Shown here: piece by piece, positions 23,254 through 34,061 of the stretch
Layout: every line of letters begins with the position of its first letter
Position numbering within the stretch: position 1 is the first letter of the stretch
NCBI GenBank assembly: GCA_965178125.1
Contig: OZ237764.1
Span: 372,001-436,000, forward strand
DNA: 64,000 bases
Direction of reading: 5' to 3'
Origin: Bilabrum cf. latius
Lineage: Eukaryota; Bigyra: Bicosoecida; Bigyra; Bicosoecida
Notes under the pieces: model-generated
What the model was told of the DNA's origin: nothing
Databases searched by the model: none
Seen by the model: only the letters and a program-made list of their open reading frames with translations
Made by a program: the position numbers and the translations under genes

Positions 23254-26200
23254 TCATTCCGTCTTCTAGTGATCTCCACTCTCTTCGTCTTCCTCTTCCT
23301 CACCTTCCTCGTCCCCATCCTCGTCCTCCTCCTCATCGTCGCTGTCCAAGTCGTCGTCCTCATCGATCGCCTGGTCGTCACGGTCCGCCTGCCCGATGCC
23401 CAAGCCAGCCATGAGATCCAGCCCAGGGTCCAACCTTCCCTCCTGCATGTCTCTACGGAACTTGCGGTCTGCGGCGCTCAGCCCGGCCACGCCCAAGCTG
23501 CCGCGGGGCAACACCGGCACCACGAGCCTGACCCTGAAGTCCAGCCCCCTGTACGCCTTGCTCTTGAACACCAGCCACAGGGACAAAGGGTGCGGCTGCA
23601 GCTCACCCTCCAGCACGTCTGCTCCGAACCTCGCCCGCACCGACTCATCGTACACCTCGGGAAGCATGATCTGCAGACTCTCCCTCTGGTACCGATGCAC
23701 CTGGTCCACCTCAAGAGCGGTTGTGCGGCCCCTGTTCGTGGTGAGGACCATGGCGTTGTCGCTGTCGTCCAGCACCTGCAGCACCCACCCCGCCCCGGCC
23801 TTGCCAGGGAACAAAGGAGCGTGCGCCTTCTGCACGGGCTCCTTGGTGGCACGCAGGGCCCAGCCCTTCTCGGCCTCGCGCTCCATGAGTGCCTGCCTTC
23901 GCTTGACGTTTCGCACGAAAATGTCCTCCTCCTCCTCGTCCTCCTTCTCATTCGACTCGCCTGCCCCCGGGTTGACCTTGCCCCCTTCCCCTTCCTCGGC
24001 TCCCGCCGCCCCTGCCGCGCCGCCCGCCCCCGCCCCCACGCCCTTGGCGTCCTGCTCCTCCAGTGCCTCCTGCTTCCTGGTCGCAAATCCAGCTTCGGCC
24101 TCCAGCCATGCCCGCTTCGCTTCGGCGTTCCAGTCCTCCACCCGATCCTCCTTCTCCTGCACCCACGCGGCCACCTCCTCCTTGCTCATGGCGTTGAGGT
24201 GCACCATCCTCACGTCGATGTGCAGCAGCTCCTGCTCGGTGAAGGTTCCTTCCTGGTTCGCTCCGCCCCTGGCGTGCGCCAGCACGTCCAGCAGCGGCAG
24301 GGCCTGCGCCACCTTGGTTGTATCCGTGTAAGCCGCCTCAAGGTCCATGGATTTGCCCGCCTCGGTGTCTTTTGCCACCGACTGGTCCACCATGGCACAG
24401 ATGCCCGCCAGCTGCGTGTCGTCCACCGACCCCACGGGCCTGATGTCCTTCAGAAGCAAAGGTCGCAGGACGTTCGAGACCTTGCGCTGGGACTTCGCGT
24501 CCGGGAGGTCCAGGGAACACAGCTTGCTGAGCTCGCGCTCCTGCACCACGGCGGGCTCGCCCTCCAGCACGCCCACCGCGGCCCTGCCCTTGAGCCCCGC
24601 AGCTGTCAGCGGCACTGCCAGCCGGGAGGGGCGCGCCTTGTCCACTGCCCTCTGCTGCTCCTCCGTCAGCGCCTGCCCCTCTCCAGGGAACACGCCGGCC
24701 AGGTACCGCGCCAGCAGCTCCTCCTCGCCTATCTGCAGGGCCTGCGACAGGGGCTCAAGGGAGTACTTCGGGCTTGAGCCTTTCTTTGTGAGCGCGGTCG
24801 CGTCTTCCCACAGCACGGGGATCTGCACGATGGGATGCTGCCTGGGCAGGATCGCCTGGCAGATGCACTGCGCCAGCTCGGATGCGCACAGCGCGGCATC
24901 CACGTGCTGGGGGCGGGTGGTTCTGAATTCCATGGGGGACGGCGTGGGCTTCTCGTGGCAAGTGCCCCTGCCGATCACGACGCTATCGCGATGGGCGGCA
25001 GGTCCGCTCCTCTGCACCTCGTCGCTGCGAAGCAAGGGCCCCACCTTGGCGAGCTGCCTGTACCCGTCAAAGTTCAGAAGGCGGGCGAACTTCAGGGCCT
25101 GCACGCCGACCCGCGGAAGGTACGGCCTGAGGTTCATGGCGTTTGCGTCGAGCATCTTCGCCAGGGCTGCCCTCTGCTTGAGCACCTGCTCAAGTTCTTC
25201 GATCTTCTGCTTGTCCTTGGGCATCTTCTTGGGCCTCTCGACGTGCTTCTCGAAGGAGCTGTGGTTCCGTCTGGCCAGGTACTCCCAGAGAACAAGGGAG
25301 TTGATGAGCCCCAGCCCATGCTTGAGGTGGTGAAATGGCTGATTCGGGGGGAAGTTGGGGGGCAGGTATTGCCTCGGGTGGTAGTACGGGAGGTTGACGG
25401 CATCCGGTGCGCCCAGGCACTTGAACTCTGGGGACTTTGCCGCGCTCTTTGCGATCTCCATGACCACTTTCTCGACCTGTGGGTAGGAACCCTTGAACAT
25501 CTGTTCCCACTGGAGCTCTGCCACGCACGCGCAGGCGGGCACGAGGGTGTCTTGGGTGACTGGCCCGCTGGTGCGGTGCATGATCATCATCTGGGACCAG
25601 CGGTTGGTGACCCGCATCTTGATCTCTGGCATGTTGTTCTTCCGGGTAAAGTACATGAGGACAGGCACGCCCACGGCAAAGGCGGCCAGGTAGCTGATCA
25701 GGAGGATGTACTGGCCCGTGATGTTTGCCAGCCAGGGGGGGAGACCCACGCCCACCTCAAGGGCCTGGCGCCCGTCGGGGTTTCCGTACAGGCGGTAGTT
25801 CTCCTTGGCGGTTTCATCTGTGAGGGTTTCGTATGCCTTTGCGATTTTCAGGAACATTTCGTCGTCCCCGTTGCGCTTGTCTGGATGGTACACGATCGAC
25901 ATCTTGCGGTAGGCCTTTTTGATTTCGCGCTCCGTGGCGGTCGATTCGAGCCCCAGAACCTGCGATAAACATACAATGTACGTACTCAGACAGGTCGACT
26001 GGGGAAGTGTGGGTCTTCATTCGAAGCACCAAGCAAAAAGTTGCAACGTGTTGCTTTCCTCACTGTGAAAGGGTTGTACTGCTCAACTTCACCGTGGAGG
26101 ACGACCTAAAAGATGGAAACTACTAGCAAAATGGCAACAATGCCCATGACAGCGACATGGATGGAAAATGCCGTGGTCCAGAGGGGCTTCGGCCCCTTGA

Positions 26201-26483
26201 TTCCTTGCTTTTCCATGCGCTTGCGTTCCTCTGTTGTTCTAGCCTGCAGGGCAAGTATGGCCGGTAAAACGCGACTTGAAGAGTACTTGATGCGCAATGT
26301 GGCTGTCCTTTGCCGCATGATTCCTTTAAACGAGACATTTAGACTCACAGTTGCCAGCGGATCCACAGAGCGTCTTCGAAGGTACATGAATGTGTACAAC
26401 CCAGCCAATCCCAGGTACAAAGAGCATATCATAAGCATGAAGTACGACGCAGCCGAGTCGTCATACTGCAAAGTGGCCACCAT
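23254..26483 (-). CDS. SEC63: SEC63-like ER translocon J-protein, copy 1
   Basis: Two exons: 26483-26064 and 25959-23254, separated by a 104-bp GTGAGG...CGCAG intron in phase 0; 1,041 residues, ending at TGA. Three N-terminal membrane segments surround a J domain with the HPD motif near residues 165-167 (KMSIVYHPDKR) and the usual follow-on (KAYETLTDETAKENY, GNPDGRQA). The large C-terminal part contains the Sec63/Brl region (QHVDAALCASELAQCIC, LQPHPLSLWLVFKSKAYRG) and the tail is strongly acidic, as in SEC63 of other eukaryotes. TAGs occur at 26106 (end of the second membrane segment) and at 23266, four codons before the stop. Role: works with the Sec61/Sec62 channel and recruits BiP to the ER lumen side for protein import. 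Confidence 0.93.
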
Positions 26484-26644
26484 GGCAGCACGTTGGGCTT
26501 TTTGTAAACATGCCTGGAGCAGGGATTATGTTTGTACCGTGTGGTTACAATCGATAAATCGGTATTCGTTTTTTTGAACCGATCCTTGGAAGGCAGTTCG
26601 CCTGGTGTGGTGGCACCATAGGGTGCATTACAGTAAAATTATAT

Positions 26645-28363
26645 ATGCAAAGCTCCACCCCGCTTGAGCTTCGCTAGCTATCTTCCCCTGTTGCACACTA
26701 GCTTGTCCCTGTTGCTACTGCAACTAGCGCGGCCCGTGCAACTGGACCAGGTCAGAAAGACAGAAAGGAAGAAAAACATGACAATATTATTGTTGAGGAA
26801 TAGTCCTACGGACAGTTGCTTCGCACGGCAATCGAAAAGGCGTATTTTAGCGACAGCCAGAATTCGGCACCAAGTAGCATCGATGCTGAAATACATGGTA
26901 GGATAACGGAGGACGATGCGAGTATGATAAAGAATAAGCGTAAGCGAAAACAAACTCATCGATCAAACTATTGGTGGCTGGTGCCGGGAGAAGCCGGCAA
27001 GCTGCACAGGAGGCTGCAGGTGGCCAAGACGGATGAGATGCGGCTGGCGATCCAAGCCGCAGAGCGAGCAAAGGAACTTGAGTGGGAGAAAAGGGCGGAA
27101 CGATAGGCGCTGCTGGATTTAAATGACTCAGAAGGCTCAGGGCACGTGCGGATGCTGTAGCCGGGGCAGCCTCCACTCATGCTCACCGACGGTGCCAACG
27201 CCAGTGGTGTAGGCACCAGCTCGGGCATTGAACGGACGTCGCAGGCGCTGGTCGAGTCCTCGAGCTAGCTTGTGGAGCAACGTTCTCACCCTGCCAAACA
27301 CGAAGAAGACCCAAAGAACCCTCTCTTTTTCCCGGCCCGGCACCTGGCCCGTGCAGGGCCCGAGGCAGGCGCAGCGGCGGCCGCAGCTGCTCGGGTGCAC
27401 GCCTCGAAGCGGCCCGTTGCAGACAGCGCGGGGAAACTAGTGCTCCGATCGAATGCCTCGTTTCCACAGGCGGAGAAAGGATTGCTCGAAAAAACAGAGG
27501 GGGGCGAGCACGAGCACGGCGACGGAGCACTTGCTCGGGGGTCTGCGGGGAGGCGCCGCAAAGGACAGGTAGGAGAACTCACGTCTGGCCTAGCGCGGCG
27601 GTCGGATGGTCGCAAGTACTCCTACCTGAAAACACCCACGCCCTACGGTGGCGATTCCGCAGGCGCGGGATCGATTCCCGGTGTAGATGGTGCGCTGCGG
27701 GCTCCCCCCATGACCTTCGGCCTCGTACTGGGAATGCCCCGGGCTGTTCCCCCGGTGCTGCCTTCGCACGCGGCGCTTTGGAGCCGGGAAGGTTCCGCTT
27801 CAGGTGCAGGTGCAGGTGCAGGTGCAGGTGCATTGCACGGAAGCACAGAACCATGTTTGTCATCTTTGGCATCATCATCATCCTCATCCTCATCCTCATC
27901 CTCCACTCCGAGTGGTACCATGGGCCCGCCCCCTCCTCCTGCCGTCCTTCCCCCACCCGCACCCCGAGTGGGCCCGTCTGCAGGCACAGGCACGCTTGCA
28001 TTCGCTTCGGGGGCGACACCGCTGGGAGCCTACAGGGCGAGGACTGGGACGCCGGGAGCGATGGCGGGCTGGGCGAGCACTCGAGCAAGTGCTCGGGGCG
28101 GTATTGACGCGCAGGAGGAGGTGGCAGGCAGGGCCCTTGGAATGGGAAGGGTTGAAGCGTCATCGTCGACGTTGCTGCCCCGTCAAGGTGCCAGTGGGAG
28201 GCCAAGGGGAGGCCCGTATGCGTCCGGGTCGCGCAAGCATGGGGTTGGTGGCATCCGGCGGGCACCCACTCCGCTGCAGCGAGCGGCTGCAGGTCGTAGC
28301 CCTGCCGCGCAGCTCCTCGCGGCTCGGCTAGGCGGCAAGAAGGCCGCCATGCGAAGGAAGTAA
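26645..28363 (+). CDS. Basic, largely disordered protein of unknown function
   Basis: A single open frame from ATG at 26645 to TAA at 28361-28363, 572 residues, with six in-frame TAGs read as Gln. The N-terminal half is charged and helical (RLQVAKTDEMRLAIQAAE, RAKELEWEKRAE-TAG-ALLDL) with a basic patch KNKRKRKQ that could be a nuclear localisation signal. A segment RTSQALVESSS-TAG-LVEQR is also helical. The C-terminal half is Gly/Ala/Pro/Ser-rich and ends in basic residues (LGGKKAAMRRK). It sits between the two divergently oriented SEC63-like genes, 68 bp before the start of copy 2. I do not recognise the family. The exact start is uncertain; later ATGs (for example 26924) are possible. Confidence 0.55.
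27801..27832. repeat. AGGTGC simple repeat
   Basis: About five AGGTGC units encode a short Gly-Ala run in the low-complexity half of the protein of unknown function at 26645-28363. Confidence 0.85.
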
Positions 28364-28431
28364 TGCAATATTCGGAGCCGAAAGCAGGAAACACGTTGTG
28401 CGCAGCATGCTCTAGACTAGAACAGTAAATC

Positions 28432-31400
28432 ATGGCATAGCTTTCAGAATCGTCCGTATTTACACTTGTAGTATGTGCGCTGTACACCATTGCTGCGGGT
28501 TGGTGGACGTGGACTGTGGTGCGCCGCGGACAGATAGAGCCGTACAAAATCGTAAGAATACCCAACCGTTCGCTCCAGCAGTCGGCTTAATGAACTGGAC
28601 AGCAACGTAATACTAACATCCATGTTCTATCTCGTGCAGGTTCGTTCGCGCGATGAGAAACGAGCCATCGGAAAATACCGAGTGTAGTCACTGTGGACGC
28701 TAGCATTCACTTTGAACGTTGTCGTTCTCGGAGCTGTGGTCATGTGCATGTTCGTTTCTGGTGCGGATATCATCGCTGCTGAGGTCTAGATGCCGTTCGA
28801 CCCTTACGCGGTAAGACATACTGCTGCTGCTGCCTGTTCCCAAAACAGGCCGCCGCCGGTGCTGTTTCACGGCAGCCGCTCCACTGCTGATGCCCCCCCC
28901 TCGCGTCGTACGACCGTGTTTCGCAGATCCTTGGAGTCGAAAAAGACGCCACGAACCGCCAAATCAAGCGAGCTTACCGGAAATTGGCAGTGTCTCACCA
29001 CCCCGACAAGACAGCAGGCGATAAGGCCCTGCAGGACGCCTTCATCCAGATCTCGAAGGCATACGCCGCGCTCACAGATCCCGAAGCCAAGCGAAACATG
29101 ATGCTGTATGGACACCCCGACGGCCGCCAGACGTTTTTCACTGGCATTGGCCTCCCCAGCTGGATCGAGCACTAGAACAGCCAGGCAGTGATCCTCGTCC
29201 TATACGCTCTTATCCTCGCCGTGGCAATCCCAGTCATGATATACAGGTCCAGAGGATCACCGAACCAATCAGGCCGCAGAGAGCGCAGGCGCAGTCCCCA
29301 GCAGGAGCAGGCCCGCGGCATCGCAGTGTCCCAGTGGCTCGCCGATGGGGCCCGGAGAGCTGCTTCCTAGTCGTGAGGCGTAACCACATTAATGGTACGG
29401 TTTGATTGGACGTGAACGTGGACTTGAATGTGAATGGGATTGGGTTGCAGGCTAGGCGCTTATCCTGCGATGTGCGTGGTTTGTTGGATGGGTTCTATCA
29501 TGCTCGTCCTCTTAGTCTTCAAGTCAATACTTGCCATTTGCTCCCGTTCTCCTCCAGTTTAGAGCCTTTTCAACTTGGTTTTTGTTTGGTTGTTACAAGC
29601 CCCCTACTGTATGTCGCAGGCTCATGGTGGGCACAGTTGGTGGCTGCCAGATTATCGAGACGCCTTGGGAGGCGCAGGCGGGGCAACGGGGCAGCGGCAT
29701 GGCGAGGAGGAGGCTGGCTGCACTGGCGCAAGGGATCGCCGTGGCGGAGGGTGCGCTCGTCACACGGTACGGTGCCTGCGCCGAAGCGTTCCTGCGGGAC
29801 AGCAGGGTGGGCAACGGCGGCGCCATGGATGGCGTGGGCGGCGAGTCGCAGACCGAGGTGGAGGTCGCACTGTCTTCAAGGGCAAACGCACTGGTGCTGT
29901 GGCTGCACCTGGCAAGGCTTTGCGACTGCACCGCGGATTTGGGTGCCGACGGGAAACAGCCCAAGGCGGGCAGCGCAGGCGACGGGCTTCGCGTCGTGCT
30001 TGAAGCGCTTGAGGGCTTCAAGGAGGCGCCAGGCAAAGACGAATAGAAGAACAAGAAGGACGAGGACGAGGAAGACGCCCAGAACGCTCAGGCCAGGAAA
30101 GAGGCAGCCAATGCCATGATCGAGCACCTGCAGGGCATTGCAGTGGAGGGCCCGGCGTGGGCACTCCGGGGCTGCAAATTCCAGAGGATGATCGCGATGG
30201 GCGGCACGAGCAGCAGCGAGGCATCGAGCCTGAGCCCCTTCGAGGACGAGGACGATCTAGCGCAAGGCGGCGACGGCGGCGCGGCTGCTCTGGCTGGTGA
30301 CCCTTCCACCGAAAGTTCCACCGATTCAGGCAAGCAAGGCGGCAAGAAGCAGCCCAAGAAGAAATCAAGAGGCAAGCGCGGCGGCAAAGGCGGTGCAAAG
30401 ACGGCTGGGGGAGACAGTGGCGGCGCGCAGCGCCGCGGCAACAGGGGCGGCGGATCTGTGGCAGCTGGGCTCGGTGCCACGAATTTGCCCAAGGCAGGCG
30501 GCGGTAGGGGCGAAGCGATCCAGAACGTGGATGCCGCGCTGTGCGCATCCGAGCTGGCGCAGTGCATCTGCTAGGCGATCCTGCCCAGGCAGCATCCCAT
30601 CATGCAGATCCCCGGTGTATTGGTGCCGTCTACGGAGCTGCTGGTTTCTGGTGGCGCTGACTCAGAAGCAAGCACGAGCAATAGAATGAAGCCGCTGCTG
30701 AACGTCCTGTCGCAGGCCCTGCAGATAGGCGAGGAGGAGCTGCTGGCGCGGTTCCTGGCCGGCGTGTTCCCCGGAAAGGGGCAGGCGCTGACGGAGGAGC
30801 AGCAGAGGGCAGTGGACAAGGCGCGCCCCTCCCGGCTGGCAGTGCCGCTGACAGCTGCGGGGCTCAAGGGCAGGGCCGCGGTGGGCGTGCTGGAGGGCGA
30901 GCCCGCCGTGGTGCAGGAGCGCGAGCTCAGCAAGCTGTGTTCCCTGGACCTGTCCGGTGCCATCACGCAGCGGAGGGCGGCCGGAGTGCTTCGCATGCTG
31001 CTCCTGCAGGAAGCTTAGCCCGAGGGCGAAACGTGCGCCGCACTATCAGCAAAGTCCTTTGCCACTGCAAGCGCGTGGTAGGCTGCGGTTGGATGTGATG
31101 ACGACAGCGGCGCTCCGGGAGGGGCAGCAAAGCAGCGGCTAGAGGAGGCCATCTCGGTCGCTCGCTGGATGCCGCTGGCAGACACCTTCGTGCGCTGCAG
31201 TCCCGTGCACCGTGGCGAGGGAATATTTGGCGAGGGTGACCTGGTGAGAGTGTAGGTCACTCTGGCGCACCTCAATGCGATGCACCGAGGGGAAGTGGCT
31301 GCGTGGGTGCAGGAGAAGCAGGATCGGGTGGAGGCTCTTGCAGGACTGGCCAAAGTGGCATGGGCAGAGCACGAGTTGCGCGTGGAGGATGGAAACAGCG

Positions 31401-31981
31401 ATGAGGAGGAAGAAGAAGAATCGAGCGGCGGCGAATATGGCGACGAGGGCGAAGAGGGGGAGGAAGAGACCATGTCAAGACAGGAACAGCTGGCCCGCAA
31501 GGCTCTGGACCAGTGGATCAGGCAGGAAAAGCCGCCCAGGGAGCAGGCCGTGAAACCCGCGGGCCAGTTCGGATCTGGTGACATGGGGACCGCCTTTGCC
31601 CAGCCGGCCGCTTTGGCCAGGTGCTTCCAGGAGCCCATGCCACTGGCTCACTCACCTCTGTACCCTGGCCGAGCCGGTGCGGGGTGGGTGGTGCAAGTGC
31701 TAGACCAGGACGACAGGGCCATCCCCCTGATCCTCAAGGATAACTACATGGGATACAACGCTTCGATCGACTCGCCCACCGTGTTGTCCGACCTGAAGTT
31801 CGGCATGTAGATTCCTCTGGCTTTCGAGACGTTCAGATCCGGACGGTGCAGCCAGGTTGACCCGTTGCAGCCGCACCCTTTGTCCCTGTGGCTGGTGTTC
31901 AAGAGCAAGGCGTACAGGGGGCTGGACTTCAGAGTCAGGCTCGTGGTGCCGGTGTTGCCGGATGGCAGTCGGGGCCTGTGA
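28432..31981 (+). CDS. SEC63-like J-protein, diverged copy 2
   Basis: Four exons: 28432-28551, 28640-28810, 28927-29372 and 29620-31981 (TGA); lengths sum to 1,032 residues, close to copy 1. The second intron is at the same site as the intron of copy 1, just before the J domain (ILGVEKDAT). HPD is near residues 122-124 (AVSHHPDKT), followed by GHPDGRQTF and PSWIEH-TAG-NS. Three membrane segments align with those of copy 1. The C-terminal region keeps blocks nearly identical to copy 1 (NVDAALCASELAQCIC, LQIGEEELLAR, HPLSLWLVFKSKAYRG) and has a Lys/Gly-rich insertion (GGKKQPKKKSRGKRGGKGG). It lacks the acidic tail. Eleven TAGs are read as Gln. With the standard code it would look like a dead copy; with TAG = Gln it is intact. 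Possible role: an alternative or conditional translocon co-chaperone. Confidence 0.85.
30572..30574 (+). other. In-frame TAG aligned with CAG in SEC63 copy 1
   Basis: Copy 2 reads LAQCIC-TAG-AILPRQHPI; copy 1 reads LAQCIC-CAG-AILPRQHPI (24858-24856). Twelve or more residues on both sides are identical. Confidence 0.95.
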
Positions 31982-32186
31982 GGGTAGTCTACTGGATCTG
32001 CCAATGGAGCGGCTGGCCTGGCCCATTAAGTCGTCTTCGGTGGGCACTGCAAGGTGTGCTAGGCCAAAGTGGGCTGGGCCTAGGCACTGCTGTGCGTTTC
32101 TGGGCCGATGGACCAGCATGCACATCCTTGGGGCATACATGATTCGAAATTTGAGATAACGAATAGTTCAGGGTGCAGCATGTGTG

Positions 32187-33533
32187 TTAGGTGGCGGGCG
32201 GCGTGCATTGATGCGGCTGCACTGCACTGCCGCTGCCGCTCGCCGACTCAAAAGTGCAGGGCAGCGGGTACTACACCGTGGCGTTGAAGCCGGTCACGTT
32301 AAAATCCTCCAGCACGATCCCTTCGCACGTATTGTCCGCCGAGCACTTGAAGCGCCCCACCTGTCTCGGGCACACGGCCCCCGCCCCCCTGCACGACGTG
32401 GAGGGCACCGGGCCCAGGTACCCAGACAGGCCACGCACGGTCACATTCCCGACCGAGACCGACCGCAATCTGGACAGACCGCTGGTATGCATCGAAAGAT
32501 TCTAGATGCCTTCGAGATAGAGAGAGTCATGACCCGCGCCATTCTCGCCTCTGCTATACCCGGGCGTCATTGCGTGGTCCGTCTGCAGATCAAGATCCAT
32601 CGCGTACACTGCCGGGTCCTACACTACGATGTCCTCGAACAGGATGTCGCGCACGGTCCCTGTCTAGGTTGGCCTGAACTTGATGCGGACTCCGGCCAGG
32701 GAGCCAATCGCGGTGCAGTTTCGAAAGGTCACGTTGCGCATGGAATTGCCGTCGCTGGTGCCTAGGACCAGCCCGCCCGCCAGCCCAGGGTAGTAGTTCG
32801 TGCCCGGGTACTGCCGGCCGTTCCGAACGGTGCAGCCCTCCACCAGCACGTCGCTTGCTTGCGATTTCATGCAGATGCTATCGTCACCGTTAGTCACCGT
32901 AGTGTTCCGGATGAGTCCGCCAATGCACCCGAAGTCTACACCGTCGGTGTTTGCAACGGCATAGTTCGACACGTTCACGGAATCGATCACAATGTTTGAA
33001 CATGGCGGATTGAACACCATCGTCATCGCAGCGCTGTTTCTCAGCGTGATCCCTCGGATGGTCACGTTGCTCACGCTCTCCGAGTGAATGAGCCTTGGCC
33101 TGGTCGACAAGCCAGGCAACTGCCACCAGCTTGGCCCGCCACCATCGATAGCGCCTTGCCCCACAATCGCGATATCCCTCTTGTGTCGCAGCTCTATAAA
33201 GTCAAACATGGTGGAGTTTGGCCATTTTGAAATGTCCTTGCTGGCGGAAAGAGTGGATCCAAGCGGTAGATGAATTGACGTCCCATTCGGAAGGTCGAGA
33301 GGATATGCAATACAGTTCAGACCACCCGGAAACAACACATCTGAATGATACGCACATGCGTATAGTGCTTTCTAAATTGCGGCGGTATCGTCCGTATGCC
33401 CATCGCACTTGGCCCCAAAACGTTCGATGCTGCAACTGCTCGTCTACGCCTTGATTACATTCACCATGATTGTGAGCGTAGTTAGCACAACGAGCGCATA
33501 TATACCATACTATGACATCAGAGGGGACCCCAT
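32187..33533 (-). CDS. Secreted GH28 glycoside hydrolase (polygalacturonase-like)
   Basis: Single exon, ATG at 33533 (or 33518) to TAA at 32189-32187, 448 residues, with seven TAGs read as Gln. A hydrophobic segment (IYALVVLTTLTIMVNVI) forms a signal peptide. The N-terminal GH28 motif reads FGAKCDGHTDDTAAI-TAG-KAL, where the family has a conserved Gln. Catalytic-region motifs follow: NTDGVDFG, NGDDSICMKS, a GLVLGTSDGNS segment in place of the classical GHG motif, and VRIKF for the family's RIK. The GLVLG variant resembles the branch of GH28 that has GLVIGSE in place of GHG, so the substrate may not be plain polygalacturonan. Many N-glycosylation sites. It is divergent from NPL4. Likely acts outside the cell on uronic-acid polysaccharides. 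Confidence 0.9.
33372..33374 (-). other. In-frame TAG at the conserved Gln of the GH28 DDTAAIQ motif
   Basis: The motif reads DGHTDDTAAI-TAG-KALYAC. In GH28 and related beta-helix enzymes this position is typically Gln (DDTxAxQxA). It is evidence from outside the window's own paralogues that TAG encodes Gln. Confidence 0.9.
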
Positions 33534-34061
33534 GGTTCCGTTTATGGGTCTACAACCGCCAATAAAATCGAGTTTTGTGTTTGTTGAGTTCGGCCACGGG
33601 CGCTGCGCATTCACTTCGAGCAGGTTCCGCATGCGATTGCCGGATCGTGGGTGGTACAACTCACCATGGCGGGGAAGCGTGACTTTCTCGTTCGGGTGGC
33701 GACGATCATTGGTAACAAGCGCATAACTCTGGGAGATAGCGCGACGATACAGCATCTACGATAGCGTGTGATCGACGCGTTCGAAATATAGGAGTGTAGG
33801 GCGAGTGACGTCCATTTGTCCTCAGCACCAAGAGCTTTGACTGCCGCTTACAGCAAATCTAATGATGATTTTGGTAGCAATGATGACGCGGTGGCTACGA
33901 AATGCAAGCGTGGGCACTAGATATACGCGTAGCTGCCACCACGGGCAATTGGCTCACCGAGAACACCGCCCAAGCCCACTCGAACATCGAGATCTAGCGC
34001 ATCTACTGGCACGAAGGCCTCATTTCGTAGCTAGTAGGATGACGCAAGGGAGCGCCGCGTG
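33534..34061. other. Divergent intergenic region between GH28 and NPL4 genes
   Basis: 528 bp between divergent start codons. The minus-strand frame upstream of GH28 is open for about 220 bp more but is not clearly coding, and a 66-residue plus-strand frame (33862-34062) has no recognisable content. No tRNA, repeat or mobile element is visible. It probably holds both promoters. Confidence 0.5.

Noticed and set aside
26645-28363. SNARE (Sec20 or VTI1-like) identity for the gene between the two SEC63 copies
   Set aside because: A short helix (RTSQALVESSS) is faintly similar, but no SNARE core or membrane anchor follows.
28432-31981. SEC63 copy 2, GH28 and the A/B/C genes as pseudogenes full of nonsense mutations
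   Set aside because: Only TAG occurs; TAA and TGA are absent in frame. Decay would produce all three stops and frameshifts.
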